Assembly: GCF_001425625.1 (NCBI RefSeq)
Contig: NZ_LMCP01000002.1
Location: forward strand, 62,001 to 126,000
From: Mesorhizobium sp. Root102
GTDB lineage: Bacteria; Pseudomonadota; Alphaproteobacteria; Rhizobiales; Rhizobiaceae
Direction of reading: 5' to 3'
Length of the DNA: 64,000 nucleotides
Program-made: the position numbers and the translations under genes
The notes under the pieces: model-generated
Seen by the model: only the letters and a program-made list of their open reading frames with translations
The model's database searches: none
What the model was told of the DNA's origin: nothing
Shown: positions 26,157 through 34,222 of the stretch, piece after piece
How positions within the stretch are numbered: the first letter of the stretch is position 1
Layout of the letters: the number at the start of each line of letters is the position of its first letter

Positions 26157-27602
26157 ATGTTCGGGCTGATCACATATCGGGTCATGGGACGGTTGCGCGT
26201 TTTGCGCACCGTGGCCGTCGCGACTTCGCTGGCTGCCGCCGCGATGCTGGCCTTCGGCACCTCAGCCAGGGCCGACAACGACATCGTCTATGTATCGTCG
26301 ACCAAGAATGCGTCGATCAAGGTTGCCAAGGGCAAGCCGAAGACGATCATGACGAGTGCTGCCTTCTACCAGATCGTCATCGGCGATCCGGAGATCGCCA
26401 ACGTCAATCCGCTGACCGATAAGTCCTTCTACGTGCTCGGCAACAATCTCGGCACCACCGGTATTGCACTGTTCGATGAGAAGAAGCAGCTTGTCGGCAC
26501 CGTCGACATCGAGGTGACGCTCGACACCGACCAACTGGCCAGCACCATTCGCGCCAGCGTACCGGATGCCAGGATCAAGGTTGGCTCGGCCAATGGCCGT
26601 GTCGTGCTGTCTGGCGAGGCGGATGACGCCGTCGCCGCTGAAAAGGCAAACAAGATCGCGACGCGCTTTTCCGGCAACGAGGAAGTGATCAACTCGGTCA
26701 ACATCTCGTCGTCGCAGCAGGTTCAGCTCAATGTTCGCTTCGTCGAGATCAACCGGCAGGCGGGCCAGGACCTGGGCGCCAAGTACGCCGCCAATTTCGC
26801 CTACGGCATCGGCGGACGCGATGTGACGATCGATCCGGGTACGGTGCCGACCGCCGGCACCGGCGAGATCATCGGCCGGCTTTTGTCGAACGGCGTCTCG
26901 ATCGATATCGCCATCAAAGCGCTGGAGGAGCGTGGTCTCGCCCGCCGGTTGGCCGAGCCGAACCTGATCGCCCGATCCGGCCAGACGGCGAGCTTCCTCG
27001 CTGGCGGAGAATTCCCGATCCCGGTCTCCGAGGACAACGGCAAGATCTCGGTCAGTTACAAGAAATACGGCGTCAGCCTGGATTTCACGCCGACCGTCCT
27101 GAAGGACGGGCTGGTCAGCCTGGACATCGCGCCGGAAGTCTCCTCGATCGACGCTTCGGCTTCCTACAATATCGGCACCATCTCGGTTCCCGGCTTCATT
27201 GTGCGCCGTGCCAGGACGTCGGTCGACCTGAAGAACGGCCAGAGCTTCATGATCGCCGGATTGCTGCAGTCGCAAAACGACATCACCACGTCGCGCATTC
27301 CCGGTCTCGGCAAGATGCCGGTGCTTGGGGCGCTGTTCTCCTCGAAGTCCTATCAGCGGCGCGAGACCGACCTGGTCATTATCGTCACCCCCTATCTGGT
27401 CAAGCCGGTCGATCCGTCGAAGAAGCTCGTCGAGCCGATCGACGGCACGCAGCCGGCCAGCAATGCCGACTATTTTCTCAACAACACCGAGGAAGTGAAG
27501 ACGTCCGACACCAACCGCGCGTTGGCAATGGCCGACGGCAGCATCGCGCAGCCGGCTGCCGTCACCACGGTCGGGCATTTCCTCGACCTGCCGAAGGACT
27601 GA
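26157..27602 (+). CDS. cpaC: Tad secretin CpaC (RcpA)
   Basis: Outer-membrane secretin of the Tad/Flp pilus system (type II/III secretin family). The 481-residue precursor has a signal peptide (RVLRTVAVATSLAAAAMLAF), an N-terminal BON-like domain (residues 100-180), and a C-terminal secretin domain with SGQTASFLAGGEFPIPVSED and LVIIVTPYLVKP. The start ATG 26157 has GAGGGA at 26144-26149; a GTG at 26142 is less likely. It follows cpaB by 32 bases. Confidence 0.92.
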   Translation: MFGLITYRVMGRLRVLRTVAVATSLAAAAMLAFGTSARADNDIVYVSSTKNASIKVAKGKPKTIMTSAAFYQIVIGDPEIANVNPLTDKSFYVLGNNLGTTGIALFDEKKQLVGTVDIEVTLDTDQLASTIRASVPDARIKVGSANGRVVLSGEADDAVAAEKANKIATRFSGNEEVINSVNISSSQQVQLNVRFVEINRQAGQDLGAKYAANFAYGIGGRDVTIDPGTVPTAGTGEIIGRLLSNGVSIDIAIKALEERGLARRLAEPNLIARSGQTASFLAGGEFPIPVSEDNGKISVSYKKYGVSLDFTPTVLKDGLVSLDIAPEVSSIDASASYNIGTISVPGFIVRRARTSVDLKNGQSFMIAGLLQSQNDITTSRIPGLGKMPVLGALFSSKSYQRRETDLVIIVTPYLVKPVDPSKKLVEPIDGTQPASNADYFLNNTEEVKTSDTNRALAMADGSIAQPAAVTTVGHFLDLPKD

Positions 27603-27606
27603 AGTC

Positions 27607-27876
27607 ATGCGCCTGGTTTTGAGATCGAGCATCGCCTTGCTGCTGGCGGGTTTTGCCGCCGGCTGCACCAGCGACGACTATGTGCGCAGCGAAGGGCTGA
27701 CGACCGGCGCGGGCGAGGCGCAGGCCGCCAACACCGTCATGCAGATGGTCGATCCCTGGAAATACGGGGTCCAGAACACCAGACTTCTGGTGCCGGCCCA
27801 GCGAGGCAGCGCGGCGGCCGTCACACCCGATCAGGCAGCCGATGCGAAGGCGTCGCAGTCCACCACGAGCAACTGA
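27607..27876 (+). CDS. Small Tad-locus lipoprotein in the CpaD position
   Basis: An 89-residue protein with a lipoprotein-type signal (SSIALLLAGFAAGC, cysteine at residue 21) and a polar tail containing NTVMQMVDPWKYGVQNTRLL. It starts four bases after cpaC. CpaD, a periplasmic lipoprotein of about 200-240 residues, normally occupies this slot between cpaC and cpaE. This gene is much shorter and shows no clear CpaD domain. It may be a truncated CpaD, a replacement, or an unrelated accessory lipoprotein. Confidence 0.75.
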   Translation: MRLVLRSSIALLLAGFAAGCTSDDYVRSEGLTTGAGEAQAANTVMQMVDPWKYGVQNTRLLVPAQRGSAAAVTPDQAADAKASQSTTSN

Positions 27877-27921
27877 TTCAACGGGCAACTGGTCCAACGG
27901 GCGACCTGACAGGCTGACAGA

Positions 27922-29136
27922 ATGGCAAACGGCATCAAGACCAGGAAGATCTTGCTCGTATCGACCGACAGGACCTTTGTGCAGGACACGCGAACCGCAT
28001 TCGCCGCCTCCGAGATCATCCAGCTCTCGACAGTGGAGAAGAATGTCACCGAGCTGCGCGGCGAGATCCAGGAGGCCGACTTCGGCGCCATCATCGTCGA
28101 CATGGATGCTGCAAGACTGGAGGAGGTCGAGTCGCTGCAGCGCATCATGCGCCGGCTCGAGGACAAGGTGCCGGTCGTCGTCGTCACGCAGGAGTTCAAC
28201 GCGGCCGCGGTGCGCATTCTGGTGCAGCTCAAGGTCGCGGATTTCCTGGTCAAGCCGATCACCACCGCCGATCTCGTGCGCTCCGTGGTGCGGGCGCTGC
28301 AGGGACCCGGGCGCGAGGAAAATACCGAGTCGCAGATCTACACCTTCATGCCGGCCGCGGGCGGCGTCGGCACCACGACGCTGGCGTTGCAAACCGCATT
28401 CCAGCTGCATCATTCGGTAACGCGCGGTGCCTCGACCTGCGTCGTCGACCTCAATTTCCAGCAGGGCGCCTGCGCCGAATATCTCGACCTCGAACCGCGC
28501 TTCGACATCACCGAGATCGAGAACCAGCCCGAACGCCTCGACCGCCAACTGCTCGATGTGATGCTGTCTAAGCACGCGAGCGGGCTCTGTGTGCTGGCGG
28601 CACCGACGCATCCGTCGGAAATGCGCTCGTTCAAGACCGATGTCGTGGTGCGCATGCTGGACCTCGTTTCGGCCTATTTCGACAATGTCGTCATCGACAT
28701 GCCACGCACCTGGTTTCCGTGGACGGAGACCGTGCTGCTCGGTTCCAACAAGCTCTACATCGTCGCCGAAATGACGGTGCCGTGCCTGCGCCATACACAG
28801 CGGCTGATCCAGGCGGTCTACGAGACCGCCGGCAAGGAAGTGAAGCCGAACGTCATCGTCAATCGCTTCGAACAGAAGATGTTCGACAACGGCATCAAGC
28901 AAGCGGACGTCCAGGAAATCCTCGGCGAGCATTTCGTCGGTGGTATCGCCAACAACTACCGGCTGGTGCGCGAGGCGGTCGATCGCGGCGTGCCGTTGCA
29001 CGAGATCGATCCGAACGCCAATGTCATCAACGATCTGAAGAAGATCATCCTGCCGGAGGAGGCGGTCCCAACCCGGGCGAAATCGCGCTCGTTGTTTGGC
29101 ATGGGCCGTGGATTGCTGAAGAGGAAAGCCGGATGA
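27922..29136 (+). CDS. cpaE: Tad pilus assembly ATPase-like protein CpaE (TadZ)
   Basis: A 404-residue polar-localisation protein of Tad systems. Residues 1-130 form a response-regulator-like (atypical receiver) domain. Residues 135-390 are a ParA/MinD-like ATPase domain. The Walker A equivalent reads AAGGVGTTTLA, with Thr in place of the usual Lys, as in many TadZ proteins, so ATPase activity may be weak or absent. Its TGA overlaps the ATG of cpaF in ATGA. CpaE normally directs assembly of the pilus machine at a cell pole. Confidence 0.9.
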   Translation: MANGIKTRKILLVSTDRTFVQDTRTAFAASEIIQLSTVEKNVTELRGEIQEADFGAIIVDMDAARLEEVESLQRIMRRLEDKVPVVVVTQEFNAAAVRILVQLKVADFLVKPITTADLVRSVVRALQGPGREENTESQIYTFMPAAGGVGTTTLALQTAFQLHHSVTRGASTCVVDLNFQQGACAEYLDLEPRFDITEIENQPERLDRQLLDVMLSKHASGLCVLAAPTHPSEMRSFKTDVVVRMLDLVSAYFDNVVIDMPRTWFPWTETVLLGSNKLYIVAEMTVPCLRHTQRLIQAVYETAGKEVKPNVIVNRFEQKMFDNGIKQADVQEILGEHFVGGIANNYRLVREAVDRGVPLHEIDPNANVINDLKKIILPEEAVPTRAKSRSLFGMGRGLLKRKAG

Positions 29137-30554
29137 CCAGCCGTTTCTCCACCCTGCAGAACCGCGATGCGCGCCCGCAGCGCACTGCCGAGCCAATGCC
29201 GGTCGCCCATCATGCCGTCGTCATTCCGACGAACCGAAAGGCGTTGCCGGTCAAGCCTGAAGCCGCACCGGCAAAGAATGCCAACAAGGTGCTCGATGCG
29301 CGCGTGCGCATCCACCGGCTGCTGCTCGAGGAGATCAATCTAGTCGCGCTGGAGCGTCTGCCCAAGGATGAGATGCGCCGGCAAGTGCATGATTTCGTGT
29401 CGGAAAAGACCAAGCAGGAGCGGATGGCGATCAACACCGTCGAGCTTGATGCGCTGGTCGACGACATCGTCGACGAGATGGTCGGTCTCGGTCCGCTCGA
29501 GCCGCTGCTGAAGGACCCCGACATCAACGACATCCTGATCAACGGCCACCTGAACTGCTTTGTCGAAAAGAAGGGCAAGCTGCAGCCGGTCCACATTCCG
29601 TTCAAGGACGAGGCGCATCTCTTGCGCATCGTCAACAAGATCGTTGCCGCGGTCGGCCGTCGTGTCGACGAATCGCAGCCGATGGTCGATGCACGCATGC
29701 TGGACGGCTCGCGTTTCAACGCAGCCATCCGTCCGGTTGCGGTTGACGGTCCGCTGGTGTCGATCCGCAAATTCTCCAAGAACAAGCTCGGCCTGCATAA
29801 ACTGGTCGAATTCGGCGCCATCACCCAGAACATGGCCGAAGTGCTGGCGGCGGCCGTGCATGCCCGCAAGACGACGATCATTTCGGGCGGCACCGGTACC
29901 GGCAAGACGACCATGCTCAATGCGCTGTCGGCCTTCATTCCGGAAGATGAACGGCTGATCACCATCGAGGACGCGGCCGAGCTGCAATTGCAGCAGCCGC
30001 ATGTCGCGCGCATGGAAACGCGTCCGGCCAACATCGAAGGCCATGGCGAGCTGAAGCAACGCGACCTCGTCAAGAACGCGCTGCGCATGCGTCCCGACCG
30101 CGTCATCCTCGGCGAGTGCCGCGGCGAGGAAGCCTTCGACATGCTGCAGGCGATGAACACCGGTCACGAAGGGTCGATGGCGACCATCCATGCCAACACG
30201 CCGCGCGACGCCATCTCGCGGCTTGAGCAGATGCTTGGCATGACCGGCATGCCGATGACGGTGCAGTCCATCCGCAGCCAGATCGCCAGCGCGCTCGACC
30301 TGATCGTCCAGCTGACGCGCCTGTCCGACGGCAAGCGCAAGGTGACCAGCGTCGCCGAGGTGACCGGCATGGAAGGCGATGTCATCCAGATGCAGGAGAT
30401 CTTCCGCTTCGTGCGTACCGGCATGGAGGCCGACGGCAAGATCCTCGGCTACTACGAGGCAACCGGCATCCGGCCGCGGTTCCTCGAGGATCTGCGCGCC
30501 ATGGGTATCGAGTTTCCCGGACGATATTTCGAACCCGGCCGGCCGCAGGAGTAG
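29133..30554 (+). CDS. cpaF: Tad secretion ATPase CpaF (TadA)
   Basis: Cytoplasmic hexameric ATPase that powers extension of the Flp pilus. The 473-residue protein has the Walker A motif GGTGTGKTTMLN in the middle, the Asp-box/Walker B region VILGECRGEEAFDMLQAMN, and the His box TGHEGSMATIHANTPR, all intact. The frame is open upstream through cpaE, but ATG 29133 overlaps the cpaE stop in ATGA, giving the expected length. It belongs to the type II/IV secretion ATPase superfamily. Confidence 0.95.
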   Translation: MTSRFSTLQNRDARPQRTAEPMPVAHHAVVIPTNRKALPVKPEAAPAKNANKVLDARVRIHRLLLEEINLVALERLPKDEMRRQVHDFVSEKTKQERMAINTVELDALVDDIVDEMVGLGPLEPLLKDPDINDILINGHLNCFVEKKGKLQPVHIPFKDEAHLLRIVNKIVAAVGRRVDESQPMVDARMLDGSRFNAAIRPVAVDGPLVSIRKFSKNKLGLHKLVEFGAITQNMAEVLAAAVHARKTTIISGGTGTGKTTMLNALSAFIPEDERLITIEDAAELQLQQPHVARMETRPANIEGHGELKQRDLVKNALRMRPDRVILGECRGEEAFDMLQAMNTGHEGSMATIHANTPRDAISRLEQMLGMTGMPMTVQSIRSQIASALDLIVQLTRLSDGKRKVTSVAEVTGMEGDVIQMQEIFRFVRTGMEADGKILGYYEATGIRPRFLEDLRAMGIEFPGRYFEPGRPQE

Positions 30555-30559
30555 CCAAC

Positions 30560-31525
30560 GTGTTCGACGGACTCAGCGCGATCTATGTCGTCTATGCCGC
30601 GGCAGCACTGACCGGCATACTGATCGCCGAGGCCTGCTATCTGCTTTATGCCGGCCGCAGCGACAAGCGCACCGCCATCAACCGGCGCATGAAGCTGCAG
30701 GAAAACAAGATCAGCCAGGAGCAGGTGCTCGTCCAGCTGCGCAAGGAGCGGGGCCTTGATGCGGGTACGCCGCTGTTTTCGCCGGACCGGTTTCGCGCTC
30801 TGCGAACCCAGTCGGGCATGATCATGCCGCTGTCGAAGTTCCTGATGATCACCAGCGGCGTGGCATTCGCCGCTGGTCTGGTCGCCATCTGGTATGGCTT
30901 GCCGCCGCTGATGGGGCTTGTGCTGTTTGTGGTGCTTGTGCCGATTCTGCCGGTGATGACGCTGCGTTTCAAGCGCAACCGCCGGCTGAAGCGGTTCGGC
31001 ATGCAGCTGCCGGAGGCACTGGAACTGATCACGCGTGGCCTGAAGGCCGGCCATCCAGTGCCGGTGGCGATCGCCATGGTCGCGCGCGAGATGCCCGACC
31101 CGATCGGCACCGAGTTCGGCGTCATCGCCGATGAAGTGACCTACGGATCGGATCTGGTTTCGGCGTTGAACTCGCTGTTCGAACGGGTCGGCCATGAGGA
31201 CCTGCCGCTCTTCATCACCGCCGTTTCGATCCAGAGCAGCTCGGGCGGCAACCTGCGCGAGATCCTTGATGGCCTGGCGCTGACGATCCGCGAGCGCGGC
31301 AAGCTGCGCCGCAAGGTGCGCGCCATTTCGACCGAAGGCCGCATGTCGGCCTACATCCTGACGGCGATACCGGCGCTGCTGTTTGCCGCCATCATGGCGC
31401 TGATGCCGGGCTTCTACCGTGATGTCTGGGGCGAGCCGAAGACCTGGTACCTGATTGGCGGCTCGATCACCTGGCTGATGCTGGGCAATCTGATGATGTT
31501 CAAGATGTCGAATTTCCGGTTCTGA
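30560..31525 (+). CDS. tadB: Tad inner-membrane platform protein TadB
   Basis: A 321-residue integral membrane protein of the T2SF (GspF-like) family. It has an N-terminal helix (residues 4-25), a pair of helices around residues 95-130, the cytoplasmic T2SF domain with LPEALELITRGLKAGHPV, and C-terminal helices from residue 270. The GTG start at 30560 has AGGAG nine bases upstream. It follows cpaF by five bases and is followed by tadC after one base, as is usual for this platform pair. Confidence 0.92.
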   Translation: MFDGLSAIYVVYAAAALTGILIAEACYLLYAGRSDKRTAINRRMKLQENKISQEQVLVQLRKERGLDAGTPLFSPDRFRALRTQSGMIMPLSKFLMITSGVAFAAGLVAIWYGLPPLMGLVLFVVLVPILPVMTLRFKRNRRLKRFGMQLPEALELITRGLKAGHPVPVAIAMVAREMPDPIGTEFGVIADEVTYGSDLVSALNSLFERVGHEDLPLFITAVSIQSSSGGNLREILDGLALTIRERGKLRRKVRAISTEGRMSAYILTAIPALLFAAIMALMPGFYRDVWGEPKTWYLIGGSITWLMLGNLMMFKMSNFRF

Positions 31526-31526
31526 C

Positions 31527-32492
31527 ATGCAGGGCTTGATCGAATTCCTCGCCTCGCTTACGCCGACCTCGTTGATGCCGGTGGCCATCCTGCTGCTGGC
31601 CATGGGCGCAGTCGCGGTTGCCTGGCCGATGGTGACGGCGAAGGGCGACCGCAACGAGGTCATGCGTCGGCTCAAGGTCGGCGACGGTCCCGCGGCGGCA
31701 AAACCAGAGCCGGTGCAGAAGAAGAACGCCGGTATCGTGCGCGAGAAGGCGGTGAAGCGGGCGCAGGAATTCTACGCCAAGAGCGATCCGGAAAATGTCG
31801 CCAGGCTGCGCATGAAGCTCATCCAGGCGGGCTACATGGAGCCCCGCGCCGTCGGCATGTTTTTCCTTGTCCGGTTCACAGCCATGATCGGCACGGCAAT
31901 CGGTGTCTTTGTACTCAACCAGTGGATGGCCAGCCCGGACGCGACGATGGCCAGCCGCTGGACGTTCGTCATCCTGTCGGGAGCAGCGGGCTACTTTCTG
32001 CCTGGTCTGGTGCTGACCCAGAAGGTGCGGGAAAAGAGGCGCGAATACCGCAACGGCTTTCCCGATTTCATGGATCTGATGATCGTCTGCTCGGACGCCG
32101 GCATGAGCATGGAGGCCGGCATCGAGCGCGTCTCGAAGGAGCTCGCCAAGACTTATCCGGCGCTCAGCCAGAACTTGCAGCTTGTGTCGCTCGAGTTGAG
32201 GGCAGGGCGCAGCCTCGACGACGCGCTGAAGGCGCTCGCCGACCGCCTCAGCCTGGACGAAGTGCGTTCCTTCGCCACGCTGCTGCAACAGTCCAAGGAA
32301 CTCGGCACCAGCCTGTCGGGGGCGCTGCGCGTCTTTTCCGACGAAATGCGCCACAAACGCATGTCGCTGGCCGAGGAAAAGGCGCACGCCCTGCCGGCCA
32401 AGATGTCGGTGCCGGTAACGGTCTGCATCCTGCCGGTGGTGCTGATGATTGCGATCATCCCGATTATCGTCAAAATGACGGCTGCGCATTAG
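31527..32492 (+). CDS. tadC: Tad inner-membrane platform protein TadC
   Basis: A 321-residue partner of TadB with the same T2SF fold. There is an N-terminal membrane helix (MPVAILLLAMGAVAVAWPMV), a helix pair around residues 105-165, the T2SF domain with FPDFMDLMIVCSDAGMSMEA, and C-terminal hydrophobic segments (MSVPVTVCILPVVLMIAIIP). It begins one base after the tadB stop. Together TadB and TadC form the inner-membrane platform for Flp pilus assembly. Confidence 0.92.
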   Translation: MQGLIEFLASLTPTSLMPVAILLLAMGAVAVAWPMVTAKGDRNEVMRRLKVGDGPAAAKPEPVQKKNAGIVREKAVKRAQEFYAKSDPENVARLRMKLIQAGYMEPRAVGMFFLVRFTAMIGTAIGVFVLNQWMASPDATMASRWTFVILSGAAGYFLPGLVLTQKVREKRREYRNGFPDFMDLMIVCSDAGMSMEAGIERVSKELAKTYPALSQNLQLVSLELRAGRSLDDALKALADRLSLDEVRSFATLLQQSKELGTSLSGALRVFSDEMRHKRMSLAEEKAHALPAKMSVPVTVCILPVVLMIAIIPIIVKMTAAH

Positions 32493-32572
32493 CAAGCGCC
32501 CCACGAAAGTCCTGGCGAGGGGCTGACAACCCATTGTCCTGCCCGAACTCGGCCCTGCGACGTGAGAAGCCC

Positions 32573-33400
32573 ATGCGAATGCTGTTGCGTACTCTGTTCC
32601 TCGGCCTAGCCGCCGCCGGCCTGTCGCCCGCCTGGGCCGCGGCCGACGATTGCGGCGATGCTGCCGCCTTGGTGCAGCAGGCCTATCCCAAGGCTCGAAA
32701 GAGCGCTGACGGCGCCTCGTTCACGCTTGAACCCCATATCAGCATCGCCCTGGCGGATGCCGATACGCCATTTGTCCTGGTCTGTAAGATCTGGCCCGCC
32801 CATGACGATCTGCTGTTGGTCGCGGTGCCGCTGACCGACAGCGCCCAATCCAGTGACGACGGGCATGTCGGCGATATCGAGCTTCTGGTCGTCGACAAGA
32901 ACAGCCTGCAGGTGCGCCAGCGCCTGCTCGAGCCAGGGCTGATCACCGATGATGCCATAGCCATCCGCAAGATCGAACTCGATACCGGCCGCTACCGGCT
33001 GGCGCCCAAGGTCTCCGCCTTCGGCCTGCGCGTCGAAATCGCAAACCATTCGCAGGCCAACCCCTTCAGCGAAACCGACCTGCGGCTCTATGCCCTCGAC
33101 GGCGATGCCTTGCGGTTGGTGCTCGACGGCCTCGTCGTGGCCGGCAATGGCGGCGAAGGCGATGCCAATTGTGCGGGATCCTTTCATTCGAGCCAGGTCA
33201 GCCTAGCAATGAGCCCGGTGAGCCATCACGGCTATCACGACATCTCAGTGGCCGAGCGGACGGATACCGATAACCCGTCTCCCGACAAGGATGGTGAGTG
33301 CCAGTCTCGTCCCGGCAAGCCGGTGAACCGGACCTACCGGCTGCGCTATGATGGCAACCTCTATCCGGTTCCCGAGGCACTCAAAGTCATGGGGCCGTGA
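32573..33400 (+). CDS. Exported protein of unknown function within the tad cluster
   Basis: A 275-residue protein with a clear signal peptide (LRTLFLGLAAAGLSPAWA, cleavage near AAADD). The mature part is acidic and contains four Cys (DDCGDAA, LVCKIW, NCAGSF, GECQSR) that could form two disulfides in the periplasm. Resemblance to the PA3715-like hypothetical family is possible but unconfirmed. It starts 81 bases after tadC and precedes tadD by 186 bases. Its placement suggests, but does not show, a link to pili. The frame remains open far upstream inside tadC. Confidence 0.7.
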   Translation: MRMLLRTLFLGLAAAGLSPAWAAADDCGDAAALVQQAYPKARKSADGASFTLEPHISIALADADTPFVLVCKIWPAHDDLLLVAVPLTDSAQSSDDGHVGDIELLVVDKNSLQVRQRLLEPGLITDDAIAIRKIELDTGRYRLAPKVSAFGLRVEIANHSQANPFSETDLRLYALDGDALRLVLDGLVVAGNGGEGDANCAGSFHSSQVSLAMSPVSHHGYHDISVAERTDTDNPSPDKDGECQSRPGKPVNRTYRLRYDGNLYPVPEALKVMGP

Positions 33401-33482
33401 AAAGGCCGCTCGCGTCCCTGGTGCAGGGGTTCTCTCGGGAATAAGTCTTCATCTCGCGCCTGGTGGTTAATGGCTGGTGTGC

Positions 33483-33510
33483 CCGAAACGAAATTTTAGT
33501 GGCGTTTCGG
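33483..33510. repeat. 8-bp inverted repeat upstream of tadD
   Basis: CCGAAACG (33483-33490) and CGTTTCGG (33503-33510) flank an AT-rich loop of 12 bases (AAATTTTAGTGG). No T run follows, so it is not a convincing terminator; it may be an operator or leader element for tadD. Confidence 0.35.
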
Positions 33511-33586
33511 CACCGAAGTTTAATCGCCGCTCATGTAATGTGTTTCCTGAAGAACGACCCGGCAAATCGGGCGATGAGGCAGGGGC

Positions 33587-34057
33587 ATGCGTCACAGTAA
33601 TTTCACTGCAATGGCCGCGATAGCGGCCGTCTTGATGATGTCTGGTTGTACGACAAGCGGGGTCGACACCACCAAGACCACCGCCATCCAACCGGCGGCA
33701 AAAGACGTCGATACCTCCGATCTGGCGCAAGGCAAGGCGCAGTTTCGCGATGCCAATTACGGCCTTGCCGAAAAGCACTTTCGCAAGGCCGTCGAGTTGA
33801 AGGCCGACAATGCGGAGGCCTGGATGGGGCTCGCTGCTTCCTACGACGAGCTCGGCCGCTTCGACTTCGCCGATCGTGCCTACAGCCAGCTTTTGAAAGT
33901 CGCCGGCCGCAAGCCGCAGATCGTCAACAACATGGGCTATTCGCAACTGCTGCGCGGCAATCGCAAGAAGGCCAAGGCGCTGTTGCTCGAAGCGAAGGCC
34001 GGCATGGCCGATCCCACCGTCGTCAACGCCAACCTCGCTCTCTTGAACAAGGGTTGA
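33587..34057 (+). CDS. tadD: Tad TPR lipoprotein TadD
   Basis: A 156-residue lipoprotein with signal FTAMAAIAAVLMMSGC (lipobox MSGC, cysteine at residue 21) followed by tetratricopeptide-type helices (GKAQFRDANYGLAEKHFRKA, AEAWMGLAASYDELGRFDFA, QIVNNMGYSQLLRGNRKKAK). TadD-type proteins help localise or assemble the outer-membrane part of the Flp pilus machine. It has its own 186-base upstream region, so it may be transcribed separately from the cpaB-tadC operon. Confidence 0.88.
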   Translation: MRHSNFTAMAAIAAVLMMSGCTTSGVDTTKTTAIQPAAKDVDTSDLAQGKAQFRDANYGLAEKHFRKAVELKADNAEAWMGLAASYDELGRFDFADRAYSQLLKVAGRKPQIVNNMGYSQLLRGNRKKAKALLLEAKAGMADPTVVNANLALLNKG

Positions 34058-34222
34058 TCCGGTCGTCGCGTTCTAGGTCCGGTTTCGGGACATAAGGCAT
34101 CGACGCTTTGTAAACCCTATCGGCAGGTTGCGTCGAAAGATCGGCTCCAAAACCATGTCTGAGGGCTGCCGCTGACCTAGAATGCGGCGTAACCGCCGAC
34201 GCTCGAGAGGCCCTTGCCCGAT

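Noticed and set aside
28719..29132. Long upstream extension of the cpaF reading frame inside cpaE
   Set aside because: It is an out-of-frame shadow of cpaE. The ATGA overlap at 29133-29136 gives the correct start.
31922..32572. Extended frame of the secreted protein through tadC
   Set aside because: It overlaps tadC in another frame. The signal peptide follows ATG 32573 directly.
33483..33510. Inverted repeat upstream of tadD as an intrinsic terminator
   Set aside because: No T tract follows the stem. Kept only as an inverted repeat.
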